This document shows, piece by piece, positions 1-6,460 of a DNA stretch of 13,532 nucleotides. Source of the DNA: Patescibacteria group bacterium (lineage in GTDB: Bacteria; Patescibacteriota; Patescibacteriia; UBA1558; GWA2-36-10); contig JAUPVE010000006.1 in NCBI GenBank assembly GCA_030917205.1, forward strand, positions 1-13,532, written 5' to 3'. The first letter of the stretch is position 1. The number at the start of each line of letters is the position of its first letter. The notes under the pieces are model-generated. The model searched no databases. It was given only the letters and a program-made list of their open reading frames with translations, and was not told the DNA's origin. The position numbers were made by a program, and so were the translations under genes.

Positions 1-2197
1 CCGTACGGCGGATTTCTTTGGTGACATCTGCTAGTGGGATTTTGTGAATCTCAGCGGCTGTACGAGCATGAATGTCTTCGCCATTTTGAAAACTGGCCAT
101 CATGATCGGGTCCTTGGAAATTGCAGCAGCCAAGCGTAGCTCGATTTGAGAATAGTCAGCAGCTATCAGAGTATAGCCCTTTGGTGTGATAAAGGCTTTG
201 CGGATTTGGCGACCCAGCTCAGTACGAATAGGTATATTTTGGAGATTGGGGTCAGTGGAAGACAGTCGGCCAGTGGCGGCTATAGTTTGATTAAAGCTGG
301 TGTGGACGCGATGCGTTTTTTTATCAGCAATGACTGGTAGAGTACTGATGTAGGTTGATTGTAACTTTGTCAGCTCACGATATTCAGTGATCAGAGGAAT
401 GATGGGATGAGCATCGTGCATTTTTTCTAGCTCTTGAGCAGCCGTTGATAGTCCGGTCTTAGTTTTTTTGATACCAAGTGGGCTGATTTTTAGATCTTCA
501 AATAAAATACTTTTCAGTTGCAAGGGTGAAGAAATATTAAATTCACGACCAGCTAGCTTATATATTTTTTGGCTTATTTTTTTTATTTCAGCATCAAATT
601 TTATTTCCATTTTTTTCAAAAAGGGGACATCAAGTAGTATGCCGTTCATTTCCATATCAGCTAAAACTGGAATCAAAGGTAATTCTATTCTTTGAAGTAA
701 TTCATAATTTTTATTTGTCTGACTGAGTGGTAAAATCTTGTGATAAAGCCTAAAAGTAATATCGGCATCTTCGCAGGCATACCAAGAGAGGCGATCCAGG
801 GGGATTAAGTCAACGGCAATGTCCTTTTTCTTTTTGGGCACCTCATCTAGTAGGTCGAGTAATTTTAATTTTTTGTAACCCAGGTAGCTAAAGGCTAGCT
901 CTTCTAAGCGGAGGCCACTATCAGGATTGATTAGGTAAGTAGCCAGCAGAGTATCAAAAACAATTCCCTCCATATTGATGCCTAATCGTTTCAATACTTT
1001 ATAGTCATACTTTATATTATGGCCAATTTTTCCAATATTCTTATTTTCTAATATTGGCTTGAGCAGTGGTAAGGCTATTTTTTTTAATTCAGAATTTTTT
1101 AGATTAAGGAAATAGCCATTTTTTGTAGCCCAAGAAAATGATAAGCCCAAAATATCGGCTTCGTGATCTAGGCTGCTAGTTTCAGAATCAATCGCAAAAA
1201 GTTTTTGTTTTTTTAATTCAGTAAAAAAAGTATTCCAAGTTTTTTGATCATCAATCAAAATATAATTACCGTCATTTTTGGTATTTATTTTGTCTGGCAT
1301 AGAGATGACAGCTTGGTTATGGGGGATTTTATCAAGCAGTGTACGGAATTCAAATTTTTGAAAAATATTATAAACTTGCTCAGGATCAAAATCGCTAAAT
1401 TTAGCTTCCTCCAAGGTCCAAGTCAGAGGTACATCTTTTATGATAGTCACTAAGTGTTGGCTAGCTAGCGCCTCTTTCTTATATTGCTTTAATAATTCTT
1501 TGAGGCGAGGCTTGATATCAGCCTGATCAATTTTTTTGTAGAGATTATCTAGAGTACCAAACTCTTGAATCAAGTCCTGCGCGCCTTTTTCACCGATACC
1601 TTTGACGCCTTTGATATTATCCGAGGCATCACCCTTGATAGCTTTGAGATCAATCAGTTGTTTTGGCTCTAGGCCATAGCGTTCTTTGACGGCTGCCACA
1701 TCATAGACAAAAGTGTCATTGAAGCCGCGACGCAGAGTCAATACTTCTACTCGATCATTGACTAATTGTAGAGCATCCAGGTCACTGGTGATGATGATGG
1801 TTTTGATATTTTTATGCTTTTGGTAAGTATCATGAGCAATCGTGCCAATCACATCATCAGCCTCAAAGCCGGTTTTAGTAATCACCGGAATATTGAAGGC
1901 TTGTAAAACTTCTTTGCTCAAAGGTATTTGATTATAGAATTCGTCGGCTTGCTTGACCCTCTGGGCTTTGTATTCGGCATATTCTTCGTGACGAAAAGTC
2001 TTGCCAGCCAAATCAAAAGCGGCTAATAAATAATCTGGTTGCACCTCTTTGATAATCCTCAATAGTAGGCTGGTAAAACCGTAAACAGCATTTACCATGA
2101 GGCCGTCTTTGGTGGATAATGGTGGTATGGCATGCCAAGCCCTGTGAAGCAAGGCATTGGAGTCGATAACGACTAATTTTTTTTGTTTTTCAGGCAT
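1..2197 (-). CDS. polA: DNA polymerase I (PolA), C-terminus cut by window edge
   Basis: DNA-directed DNA polymerase I, for repair synthesis and removal of Okazaki primers. About 732 codons are visible. The N-terminal 5'-3' exonuclease (FEN) domain occupies roughly residues 1-290, with VVIDSN (D12), EADD and the SDNIKGVKGIGEKGA helix-hairpin-helix. The central 3'-5' proofreading domain keeps all catalytic motifs: DSE (D337, E339), NIKYD (D398) and YACED (Y473, D477). The polymerase domain starts near residue 500 and shows motif A as DYSQIELR (D681). The reading frame leaves the window just after KEIRRT, at the start of the O-helix, so motifs B and C are not seen. The start ATG at 2197 matches the family N-terminus; it lacks a Shine-Dalgarno but has an upstream promoter. 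Identification is secure. The intact proofreading site is notable because many bacterial PolA proteins have lost it. Confidence 0.97.
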   Translation of the reverse strand, partial: MPEKQKKLVVIDSNALLHRAWHAIPPLSTKDGLMVNAVYGFTSLLLRIIKEVQPDYLLAAFDLAGKTFRHEEYAEYKAQRVKQADEFYNQIPLSKEVLQAFNIPVITKTGFEADDVIGTIAHDTYQKHKNIKTIIITSDLDALQLVNDRVEVLTLRRGFNDTFVYDVAAVKERYGLEPKQLIDLKAIKGDASDNIKGVKGIGEKGAQDLIQEFGTLDNLYKKIDQADIKPRLKELLKQYKKEALASQHLVTIIKDVPLTWTLEEAKFSDFDPEQVYNIFQKFEFRTLLDKIPHNQAVISMPDKINTKNDGNYILIDDQKTWNTFFTELKKQKLFAIDSETSSLDHEADILGLSFSWATKNGYFLNLKNSELKKIALPLLKPILENKNIGKIGHNIKYDYKVLKRLGINMEGIVFDTLLATYLINPDSGLRLEELAFSYLGYKKLKLLDLLDEVPKKKKDIAVDLIPLDRLSWYACEDADITFRLYHKILPLSQTNKNYELLQRIELPLIPVLADMEMNGILLDVPFLKKMEIKFDAEIKKISQKIYKLAGREFNISSPLQLKSILFEDLKISPLGIKKTKTGLSTAAQELEKMHDAHPIIPLITEYRELTKLQSTYISTLPVIADKKTHRVHTSFNQTIAATGRLSSTDPNLQNIPIRTELGRQIRKAFITPKGYTLIAADYSQIELRLAAAISKDPIMMASFQNGEDIHARTAAEIHKIPLADVTKEIRRT

Positions 2198-2221
2198 TTT
2201 GTATAGTTTTTTATCTATTTC

Positions 2222-2249
2222 ATCATACCATTTATACTGGTTTAGACAA
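2222..2249 (-). promoter_or_regulatory. Putative polA promoter
   Basis: On the minus strand TTGTCT (2249-2244) and TATGAT (2227-2222) are separated by 16 nt, giving 4/6 and 5/6 matches to the -35 and -10 consensus. Transcription would start about 18 nt before the polA ATG. It lies back to back with the plus-strand tRNA promoter. Inference from sequence match only. Confidence 0.5.
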
Positions 2250-2260
2250 GGGTGAAGGTA

Positions 2261-2288
2261 TTGACTTTTTATCGTTTTATTATATAAT
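2261..2288 (+). promoter_or_regulatory. tRNA-Gly/tRNA-Leu promoter
   Basis: TTGACT (2261-2266), a 16-nt spacer and a perfect TATAAT (2283-2288). The -10 ends 16 nt before the first base of tRNA-Gly, as expected for a stable-RNA promoter with a short 5' leader. Confidence 0.75.
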
Positions 2289-2304
2289 ATGTAAGTTAAA
2301 TCGA

Positions 2305-2381
2305 GCGAGTGTAGTTCAGTTGGCTAGAACGTTTCCTTGCCAAGGAAAAGGTCGCCGGTTCGAGCCCGGTCACTCGCTCCA
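2305..2381 (+). tRNA. tRNA-Gly (GCC)
   Basis: A 77-nt cloverleaf. The acceptor GCGAGTG pairs with CACTCGC, and the D stem GTTC pairs with GAAC. The anticodon stem TTTCC/GGAAA holds loop TTGCCAA (anticodon GCC). The T arm is GCCGG-TTCGAGC-CCGGT. The discriminator is T and CCA is encoded. U73 fits the glycine identity set of bacteria. Only 21 nt separate it from tRNA-Leu, so the two are probably processed from one transcript. Confidence 0.97.
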
Positions 2382-2402
2382 TTTTTTTAAGCATTTTTGC
2401 TT

Positions 2403-2489
2403 GCCGGCGTGGTGAAATTGGTAGACACGCAGGACTTAAAATCCTGTAGCCGCAAGGCTGTGTCGGTTCGACTCCGACCGCCGGTACCA
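2403..2489 (+). tRNA. tRNA-Leu (UAA)
   Basis: An 87-nt class II tRNA. The acceptor GCCGGCG pairs with CGCCGGT (first pair G-U). The anticodon stem CAGGA/TCCTG holds loop CTTAAAA (anticodon TAA). A long variable arm forms AGCC-GCAA-GGCT, the T arm is GTCGG-TTCGACT-CCGAC, the discriminator is A and CCA is encoded. It is the second gene of the two-tRNA unit. Confidence 0.97.
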
Positions 2490-2510
2490 GGGTTATTATA
2501 AAGACAGAGA

Positions 2511-2540
2511 ATAGGTAGTTCAGTTATGAGCTATTTTTTT
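2511..2540 (+). terminator. Terminator after the tRNA pair
   Basis: TAGTTCA (2516-2522), a GTTA loop and TGAGCTA (2527-2533) form a 7-bp stem with one G-U pair, followed directly by seven T. Weaker pairs extend the base of the stem. It sits 27 nt after tRNA-Leu and just before the promoter of the next gene. Confidence 0.75.
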
Positions 2541-2542
2541 AT

Positions 2543-2569
2543 TTGACAAGTTTTATGTTCTGTGATAAC
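2543..2569 (+). promoter_or_regulatory. Promoter of the YerC/TrpR-like gene
   Basis: A perfect TTGACA (2543-2548), a 15-nt spacer and GATAAC (2564-2569) preceded by TGT, an extended -10 element. The spacing is short but the -35 is consensus. The -10 is overlapped by the palindrome at 2566-2583. Confidence 0.55.
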
Positions 2570-2583
2570 GTATTAATACGTTA
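2566..2583. promoter_or_regulatory. Perfect 18-bp palindrome, candidate operator
   Basis: TAACGTATTAATACGTTA is an uninterrupted perfect palindrome. It covers the end of the -10 element and the likely transcription start, 10 nt before the ATG of a TrpR-superfamily regulator. TrpR-type dimers bind palindromes of similar length, so autorepression is the simplest reading. The motif TTAATAC also recurs immediately downstream (2582-2588). The palindrome is seen in the sequence; its role is inferred. Confidence 0.6.
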
Positions 2584-2593
2584 ATACAAAACT

Positions 2594-2917
2594 ATGCCTG
2601 ATTTCAAGTTTGACAAAAAGACGAATGATTTATTTGAGGCGATTTTAAGTCTAAAAAACATTAATGAATGTGAGGCTTTTTTTCGTGATCTTTGTACTAT
2701 ACAAGAACTCAAAGACATGAGAGATCGTTGGCAGATAGTAAAATATTTACAAAATAATTTGTCCTATCGTGATATAGCTAAAAAATTAGGGACCAGTACT
2801 ACCACTGTAGCCCGTGTTGCTTTTTGGTTAAAAAATGGCAATGGTGGCTATATTTCAGTTTTGCAGAGATTAAATTCTCATCATACCAATCCTTCCCGTG
2901 GGAAAGGATTGCTTTGA
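2594..2917 (+). CDS. TrpR-superfamily regulator, YerC/YecD type
   Basis: A small DNA-binding protein of 107 aa resembling the YerC/YecD group of the TrpR superfamily. The family pattern is clear: LFEAILSLKNINECEAFF (13-30), then DLCTIQEL (32-39), the RWQIVKYL helix, a helix-turn-helix at about 57-79 (LSYRDIAKKLGTSTTTVARV) and the GNGGY signature at 82-86. The C-terminal 15 residues are basic and probably disordered. There is no Shine-Dalgarno; the ATG follows an AT-rich leader. The gene is monocistronic, between the tRNA terminator and its own terminators, with a palindrome over its promoter that suggests autoregulation. The effector is unknown: membership in the superfamily does not imply tryptophan binding. 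Confidence is high for the family and low for target genes. Confidence 0.9.
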   Translation: MPDFKFDKKTNDLFEAILSLKNINECEAFFRDLCTIQELKDMRDRWQIVKYLQNNLSYRDIAKKLGTSTTTVARVAFWLKNGNGGYISVLQRLNSHHTNPSRGKGLL

Positions 2918-2922
2918 TTTTT
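2888..2922 (+). terminator. Hairpin at the 3' end of the YerC-like gene
   Basis: AATCCTT (2888-2894) pairs with AAGGATT (2904-2910), with a few inner C-G pairs. The hairpin lies within the last codons and is followed by GCTTTGATTTTTT. It resembles an intrinsic terminator whose stem is still coding. A stronger one follows at 2939. Confidence 0.4.
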
Positions 2923-2938
2923 TATAAAATAAAAGTAG

Positions 2939-2965
2939 CCCCTTCCCTAATGGGAAGGGGTTTTT
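2939..2965 (+). terminator. Strong intrinsic terminator
   Basis: CCCCTTCCC (2939-2947), loop TAAT, GGGAAGGGG (2952-2960), then TTTTT: a perfect 9-bp GC-rich stem with a T tract. It ends the YerC-like transcript. A TATAAA (2923-2928) just upstream leaves open that the hairpin is in the leader of the next gene. Confidence 0.85.
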
Positions 2966-3000
2966 GAAATTAGTCAAAAACTCAAACGTTCTTTCACAAA

Positions 3001-3005
3001 AGGAG
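3001..3005 (+). promoter_or_regulatory. Shine-Dalgarno site of the 74-aa gene
   Basis: AGGAG, preceded by A residues and 7 nt before the ATG at 3013. It is unusual here because the core genes in this window have no such site. It fixes the start codon. Confidence 0.8.
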
Positions 3006-3012
3006 CAGAACA

Positions 3013-3237
3013 ATGTCTACCAAAAAGACTAAAATGATCAGGCTACATGATTTTAATGTTGATCAAGATGAGATTGAGATGCTGTTTAAAATTTTGTCTC
3101 TACATGGTCCATTGTTGATTACTTGTGTCGATTATGGTAAGACACTCGCCTTGTTTAAGGAAGTGCCTGATGACCCATCCCTTAGTTTTGATGAGTGGTT
3201 TTGGGGAGGGCACCATCACGGTGGTTGTTCTGGCTAA
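3013..3237 (+). CDS. Orphan small protein, 74 aa, His/Gly/Cys tail
   Basis: Not a family I recognise. The start is set by a good Shine-Dalgarno. The N-terminus is basic (MSTKKTKMIRL), followed by an acidic stretch (DQDEIEM), then a predicted helix/strand region (LFKILSLHGPLLITCVDYGKTLALF). The tail is aromatic and metal-ligand rich: FDEWFWGGHHHGGCSG, with three consecutive His and a Cys, plus another Cys at mid-protein (ITCVD). There is no signal peptide or convincing membrane segment. The His/Cys tail could bind a metal such as zinc, nickel or copper, but this is only inference. The gene stands alone between strong terminators, with no obvious promoter in the short gap before it. Codon use is close to the genome style. 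That it is a real gene is supported by the Shine-Dalgarno and the tandem terminators. Confidence 0.75.
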   Translation: MSTKKTKMIRLHDFNVDQDEIEMLFKILSLHGPLLITCVDYGKTLALFKEVPDDPSLSFDEWFWGGHHHGGCSG

Positions 3238-3239
3238 AT

Positions 3240-3284
3240 CCAGGCTTTAATCCTGGTGCCCAGTTCTTTGGAACTGGGTTTTTT
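3240..3284 (+). terminator. Tandem-hairpin terminator of the 74-aa gene
   Basis: A first hairpin CCAGG (3240-3244)/CCTGG (3252-3256) begins 2 nt after the stop. A second, CCCAGTTC (3259-3266), loop TTTG, GAACTGGG (3271-3278), is followed by TTTTTT. The second is a typical intrinsic terminator. Confidence 0.85.
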
Positions 3285-3291
3285 ATTTAAT

Positions 3292-3318
3292 AAAAAAACA
3301 ACCCAAAGGTTATTTTTT
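3292..3318 (-). terminator. Possible terminator of tRNA-Cys
   Basis: Read on the minus strand, AACC (3311-3308) and GGTT (3303-3300) form a short stem, followed after one base by seven T. The flanking A and T tracts could lengthen it. It lies 3-29 nt beyond the 3' end of tRNA-Cys. The stem is short, so this is tentative. Confidence 0.4.
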
Positions 3319-3320
3319 AA

Positions 3321-3394
<74 letters not shown>

Positions 3395-3446
3395 TTATGT
3401 CACTTTTCTTTATATTGCTCGAGATAATTTACCAGATTTTTACTTT

Positions 3447-4235
3447 TTAGGCAACCTTCAGCTTTTTCAGTTCTTTGATGATTTCTGTATTTAGGACTTG
3501 GTTGCTGGCGACTACTGATTTAGAATTTTTGTGCCAGGGTTTACCTTGCCATTCAGTGACTGTACCGCCAGCGGCTTTGACCAACATAATACCAGGGGCA
3601 ACATCCCAGATTTTTGGTCCAGATACTACTAGGGCATCGACATGGCCGCTGGCTACCATAGCTAGCTCCAAGCTGGTGCTACCAAAATGTCGACAGTCAT
3701 GACTGTGTTGACGGTAGTAGCCATAGACACTGAGGGCTTTTTTGTTGTCGCTGAGACTACCACCATTGCAGTAGCAGATGAAGCTATCTTTAGTTTTGCT
3801 ATGAGTGCTGACGGACATTTTTTTACCGTTTTTGTAGGCACCCTTTGGTGTGGCCCAGTATATTTCTTTAAGTATCGGCATATAGATGACGCTCATGACT
3901 AGTTCATCGCGGTGTAGTAAAGCAATAGCCACTGTAAAGAGTGGGTTATGAATAGTAAAATTATTTGTGCCATCCAAAGGATCGATGATCCAAAGATATT
4001 CTGATGATTGATTGTTGGCGCCAGCCTCTTCGGAAAGAAAATTAATTTTGGGAAAATACTTTTTTAATGTTTTAAAAATAATTTGTTCAGCTTGCTTATC
4101 GCACTTGGTCACTAGTTCATGTCTGGTTTTGTGGGTTGCACTAGCGCGCTGGAATTTTTTGAATTCTTTGGCTAGATATTGCCCAGCTTTGGTGGCCGCA
4201 TATTGTGCGGCTTTGAGTTCAGCTTCGTAGTTCAT
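3447..4235 (-). CDS. Inositol monophosphatase family protein
   Basis: A Mg2+-dependent sugar or nucleotide phosphatase of 262 aa, the usual family length. It carries the complete metal site: LSEE (E69, E70), WIIDPLDGTNNF (D85, D88, T90) and WDVAPG (D211). The family's C-terminal motif VKAAGGTVTEW follows. Members hydrolyse inositol monophosphate, 3'-phosphoadenosine 5'-phosphate or fructose 1,6-bisphosphate, and the exact substrate cannot be read from the motifs. The start ATG overlaps the stop of the upstream phosphoesterase gene in an ATGA arrangement, and there is no Shine-Dalgarno, so translation is likely coupled. Having two phosphate-releasing enzymes in one transcript suggests a shared role in phosphate-ester or nucleotide metabolism. 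Confidence 0.93.
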   Translation of the reverse strand: MNYEAELKAAQYAATKAGQYLAKEFKKFQRASATHKTRHELVTKCDKQAEQIIFKTLKKYFPKINFLSEEAGANNQSSEYLWIIDPLDGTNNFTIHNPLFTVAIALLHRDELVMSVIYMPILKEIYWATPKGAYKNGKKMSVSTHSKTKDSFICYCNGGSLSDNKKALSVYGYYRQHSHDCRHFGSTSLELAMVASGHVDALVVSGPKIWDVAPGIMLVKAAGGTVTEWQGKPWHKNSKSVVASNQVLNTEIIKELKKLKVA

Positions 4236-4726
4236 ATGATTTCGTTCAATAAAATTAATTGTGCTTTTAAATTATCTAAGTCTATTATAGCAAAAGTAGG
4301 ATTATAACGCACATTGGCGACATTACCGGGGTTTAAAATTTTTGTGCCCTGAAATATTTCTTCCCAAGGCTGATGAGAATGTCCATTTAGCGCTAAGTGG
4401 TAGTAATTAGGTTTTTGAACTAGTATTTTTTTAATCACTTCTGGGTAGTGTGAGAATAATATTTTTTTACCCAATAGTTCTATCTCACCAAAACTTTGCC
4501 AAACTTGGATATTAGTAAATTGACTTAAATCTAATTCATCATCAGCATTTCCCTTGGCGGCAAACACAGGGATAGATAATTTGTTTAATTCAGCCCAAGC
4601 TTCTAGGCTTTGTAAATCACCAGTGCAAATCAAAAAATCAATTTTATTATTTTTGATGTAGTTTAAAGTTTTAGCTAGATTAGCTAAATTATCATGGACA
4701 TCGGAGATGACAGCGAGTTTTGGCAT
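4232..4726 (-). CDS. YfcE/MJ0936-type metallophosphoesterase
   Basis: A compact binuclear-metal phosphodiesterase, 164 aa from the chosen start. The motifs run in order: SDVHDN (D9, H11), TGDLQS (D37), KGNADD (N60), FSHYP (H93) and NGHSH (H116, H118), then the usual NPGN segment. All metal ligands are present. I chose the ATG at 4726 because the family begins directly with a strand into the first Asp. A TATAAT lies 6 nt upstream, which would make the mRNA leaderless; the longer reading from 4771 would add 15 residues absent from the family. The gene overlaps the following inositol-monophosphatase-family gene by 4 bp. Natural substrates of such proteins are usually unknown. Confidence 0.92.
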   Translation of the reverse strand: MPKLAVISDVHDNLANLAKTLNYIKNNKIDFLICTGDLQSLEAWAELNKLSIPVFAAKGNADDELDLSQFTNIQVWQSFGEIELLGKKILFSHYPEVIKKILVQKPNYYHLALNGHSHQPWEEIFQGTKILNPGNVANVRYNPTFAIIDLDNLKAQLILLNEII

Positions 4727-4732
4727 GGCAAA

Positions 4733-4738
4733 ATTATA
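4733..4738 (-). promoter_or_regulatory. -10 element giving a leaderless phosphoesterase mRNA
   Basis: A perfect TATAAT on the minus strand (4738-4733), six bases from the ATG at 4726. Transcription would begin at or next to the A of ATG. No good -35 is visible, so this rests on the -10 alone. Confidence 0.45.
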
Positions 4739-4764
4739 ACATGAGCTTGTCAGTTGGGTAAATA

Positions 4765-4793
4765 TTGACAATGATAAGGCACTGCATTAAGCT
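4765..4793 (+). promoter_or_regulatory. Possible promoter of the 104-aa gene
   Basis: A perfect TTGACA (4765-4770). At 17-nt spacing the -10 is poor (TAAGCT, 3/6). It lies about 45 nt upstream of the start codon and outside the shortened phosphoesterase gene. Tentative. Confidence 0.35.
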
Positions 4794-4827
4794 GTTTTTA
4801 GTCTCACGTTCGTCCACAACTAAACAC

Positions 4828-4832
4828 AGGGG
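4828..4832 (+). promoter_or_regulatory. Shine-Dalgarno site of the 104-aa gene
   Basis: AGGGG, within AGGGGTG, 6 nt before the ATG at 4839. It supports this start and contrasts with the core genes, which have no such site. Confidence 0.65.
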
Positions 4833-4838
4833 TGCGAT

Positions 4839-5153
4839 ATGCCCAAGAATAATCAGCCGACAATAGAGCGTTTACATAAAGATGCTTTGCGCGTCCTGGA
4901 GAATCCTTGGTGGGAACAAAGTTTAGAAACAATGGTTTCGTATTCAAGGCTACACGATGATCATGATGGTACACAGATGGGGCGTATTATGGTCACCATG
5001 GGCCCAGATGCTGATGCTTGGGTTAGCTTAGATACCATGAAAGGTTTACGCTTTAGAACTCCTGCCGGTGGAGGGAGGAGTTTAAGAACCAGGAATGCTT
5101 TAATGATATTGGCGTTGGCCATGAAGCTAGATGAGGAACAGCCCCTAGACTGA
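4839..5153 (+). CDS. Orphan protein, 104 aa
   Basis: Not a family I can name. The protein has an N-terminal basic helix (IERLHKDALRVLENPWWEQSL), then an acidic-His segment (HDDHDG). A probable beta-strand pair follows (GRIMVTMGPDADAWVSLDT), then a basic Gly/Arg stretch (LRFRTPAGGGRSLRTRNAL) and a C-terminal hydrophobic helix (LMILALAMKLDEEQ) that seems too short and amphipathic to span a membrane. No Cys is present. The mix of a compact strand core and an Arg/Gly patch would suit nucleic-acid or ligand binding, but nothing proves this. It is a monocistronic plus-strand gene between two minus-strand housekeeping genes, with its own Shine-Dalgarno and a long terminator hairpin. Reality of the gene is well supported; function is unknown. 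Confidence 0.8.
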   Translation: MPKNNQPTIERLHKDALRVLENPWWEQSLETMVSYSRLHDDHDGTQMGRIMVTMGPDADAWVSLDTMKGLRFRTPAGGGRSLRTRNALMILALAMKLDEEQPLD

Positions 5154-5156
5154 ACT

Positions 5157-5215
5157 TCGACAACACTGTCGATTGACCGGTGATTGATATGCAAAATATT
5201 AGTCGCCGGTTTTTT
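5157..5215 (+). terminator. Long-stem terminator of the 104-aa gene
   Basis: A small hairpin CGACA/TGTCG (5157-5170) comes first. A long one follows: ACCGGTGA (5176-5183) pairs with TCGCCGGT (5203-5210) with one G-U, continued by TGATAT/ATATTA around loop GCAAA. A run of six T ends inside the last codon of the convergent rarA gene. Confidence 0.8.
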
Positions 5216-6455
5216 ATAAGTATTTTTTTGGTCCAAAATCATCAGGCCAGTGCTGTTGATTTTTTATGTCTTCACTGTTAGCATCGGGTGCATATTTATA
5301 GCCTTTGCCATAGTCAAAATCTTTCATGAGTTTTGTCGGTGCATTACGCAAGACTAGTGGTACGCCGAGGTGGCTGGAGTTTTTGGCATCATTCGCTGCT
5401 TTGGCATAGCTAGTATAGATAGCATTAGACTTCGGAGCTTGTGCTAGATAAACTACTAGCTCAGCTAAAGCTAATTTACCTTCGGGTATCCCGATAAAGT
5501 GCACAGCATCCTTAGCGGAAGTAGCGAGTATCAAAGCTTGTGGATCAGCTAGCCCTACATCTTCAGAAGCAAAGCGAATCAAACGTCTGACTACATAGAG
5601 TGGATCTTCGCCAGCCTCGAGCATACGAGCTAGCCAGTAGAGGGCAGCATCAGGATCAGAGTCGCGCAAGCATTTGTGTAAAGCAGAAATAATATTATAA
5701 TGCTCCTCACCATTTTTATCATAGTAGAGCACAGAGCTTTGAATAGCTTCTCGTATATCTTTTTCGGAAAGTTCATAATTTTCTCTACTGGTGCTGGCAA
5801 TTTCCAAGGCGGTCAGTAGTTTTCGGGCATCACCGCCAGCAAAGCTCAAGAGTATTTTTTCGGCTTGATCACTTAAAGAAATTTTTTGTTGAGCCAGACC
5901 ATTGTCTTGGTCTTGCAAAACTTGATCCAGAATTTTTTTTAGGTCTTTTTCAGTCAGAGATTTCAAAGCCAAGACTCGACAGCGAGAAAGTAGGGCGGAG
6001 TTAATACTAAATGATGGATTTTCAGTAGTAGCACCGATCAGAGTCAGGGTGCCACTTTCTACATAGGGAAGTAGGACATCTTGTTGGCCTTTATTGAAGC
6101 GATGAATCTCATCCAAAAATAAAATAGTTTTAGTTTTGAAAAAGCTGGCATCTTGACCTGCAACTTCAGCTATTTTTTTTATTTCTGGTGTGCCAATCAG
6201 GACGGCACTAGTGGCAATAAATTTACAGTTTAATTCTTGACTCAAAATTTTGGCCAAGGTAGTTTTACCGACTCCCGGTGGACCCCAAAAAATCAAAGAG
6301 CTCAAAGATTGATTTTTGACCATTTGGGTCAGTATTTTGTCTGTACCCAAAATATGCTCTTGCCCATAAAATTGGGAGAGTTTTTTGGGGCGCACTCGGT
6401 CAGCTAGGGGCTTGAAATCGGACATACTTTTGAGCTTATTTAGAAATTTTAACAT
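5214..6455 (-). CDS. rarA: AAA+ ATPase RarA/MgsA (replication-associated recombination protein A)
   Basis: A clamp-loader-like AAA+ ATPase that acts at stalled replication forks; 413 aa. It shows the family N-terminus PLADRVRPKKLSQFYGQEHIL, Walker A GPPGVGKT (58-65), Walker B LFLDEIHRF (D115, E116), sensor 1 TTENPSF (N146), the SRC arginine-finger segment (R158), and the C-terminal MgsA domain with EDVGLADPQAL and the HLGVPLVLRNAPTKLMKDFDYG block. Two starts are possible: the ATG at 6455 or an in-frame ATG at 6425 (403 aa), whose product MSDFKPLADRVRP also fits. Neither has a Shine-Dalgarno. Its 5' flank carries the GC-hairpin repeat, and its 3' end converges with the terminator of the 104-aa gene. 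Confidence 0.95.
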   Translation of the reverse strand: MLKFLNKLKSMSDFKPLADRVRPKKLSQFYGQEHILGTDKILTQMVKNQSLSSLIFWGPPGVGKTTLAKILSQELNCKFIATSAVLIGTPEIKKIAEVAGQDASFFKTKTILFLDEIHRFNKGQQDVLLPYVESGTLTLIGATTENPSFSINSALLSRCRVLALKSLTEKDLKKILDQVLQDQDNGLAQQKISLSDQAEKILLSFAGGDARKLLTALEIASTSRENYELSEKDIREAIQSSVLYYDKNGEEHYNIISALHKCLRDSDPDAALYWLARMLEAGEDPLYVVRRLIRFASEDVGLADPQALILATSAKDAVHFIGIPEGKLALAELVVYLAQAPKSNAIYTSYAKAANDAKNSSHLGVPLVLRNAPTKLMKDFDYGKGYKYAPDANSEDIKNQQHWPDDFGPKKYL

Positions 6456-6460
6456 TAAGT

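Noticed and set aside
468..1453. Short plus-strand frames within polA
   Set aside because: Shadows of the PolA reading frame; no independent signals.
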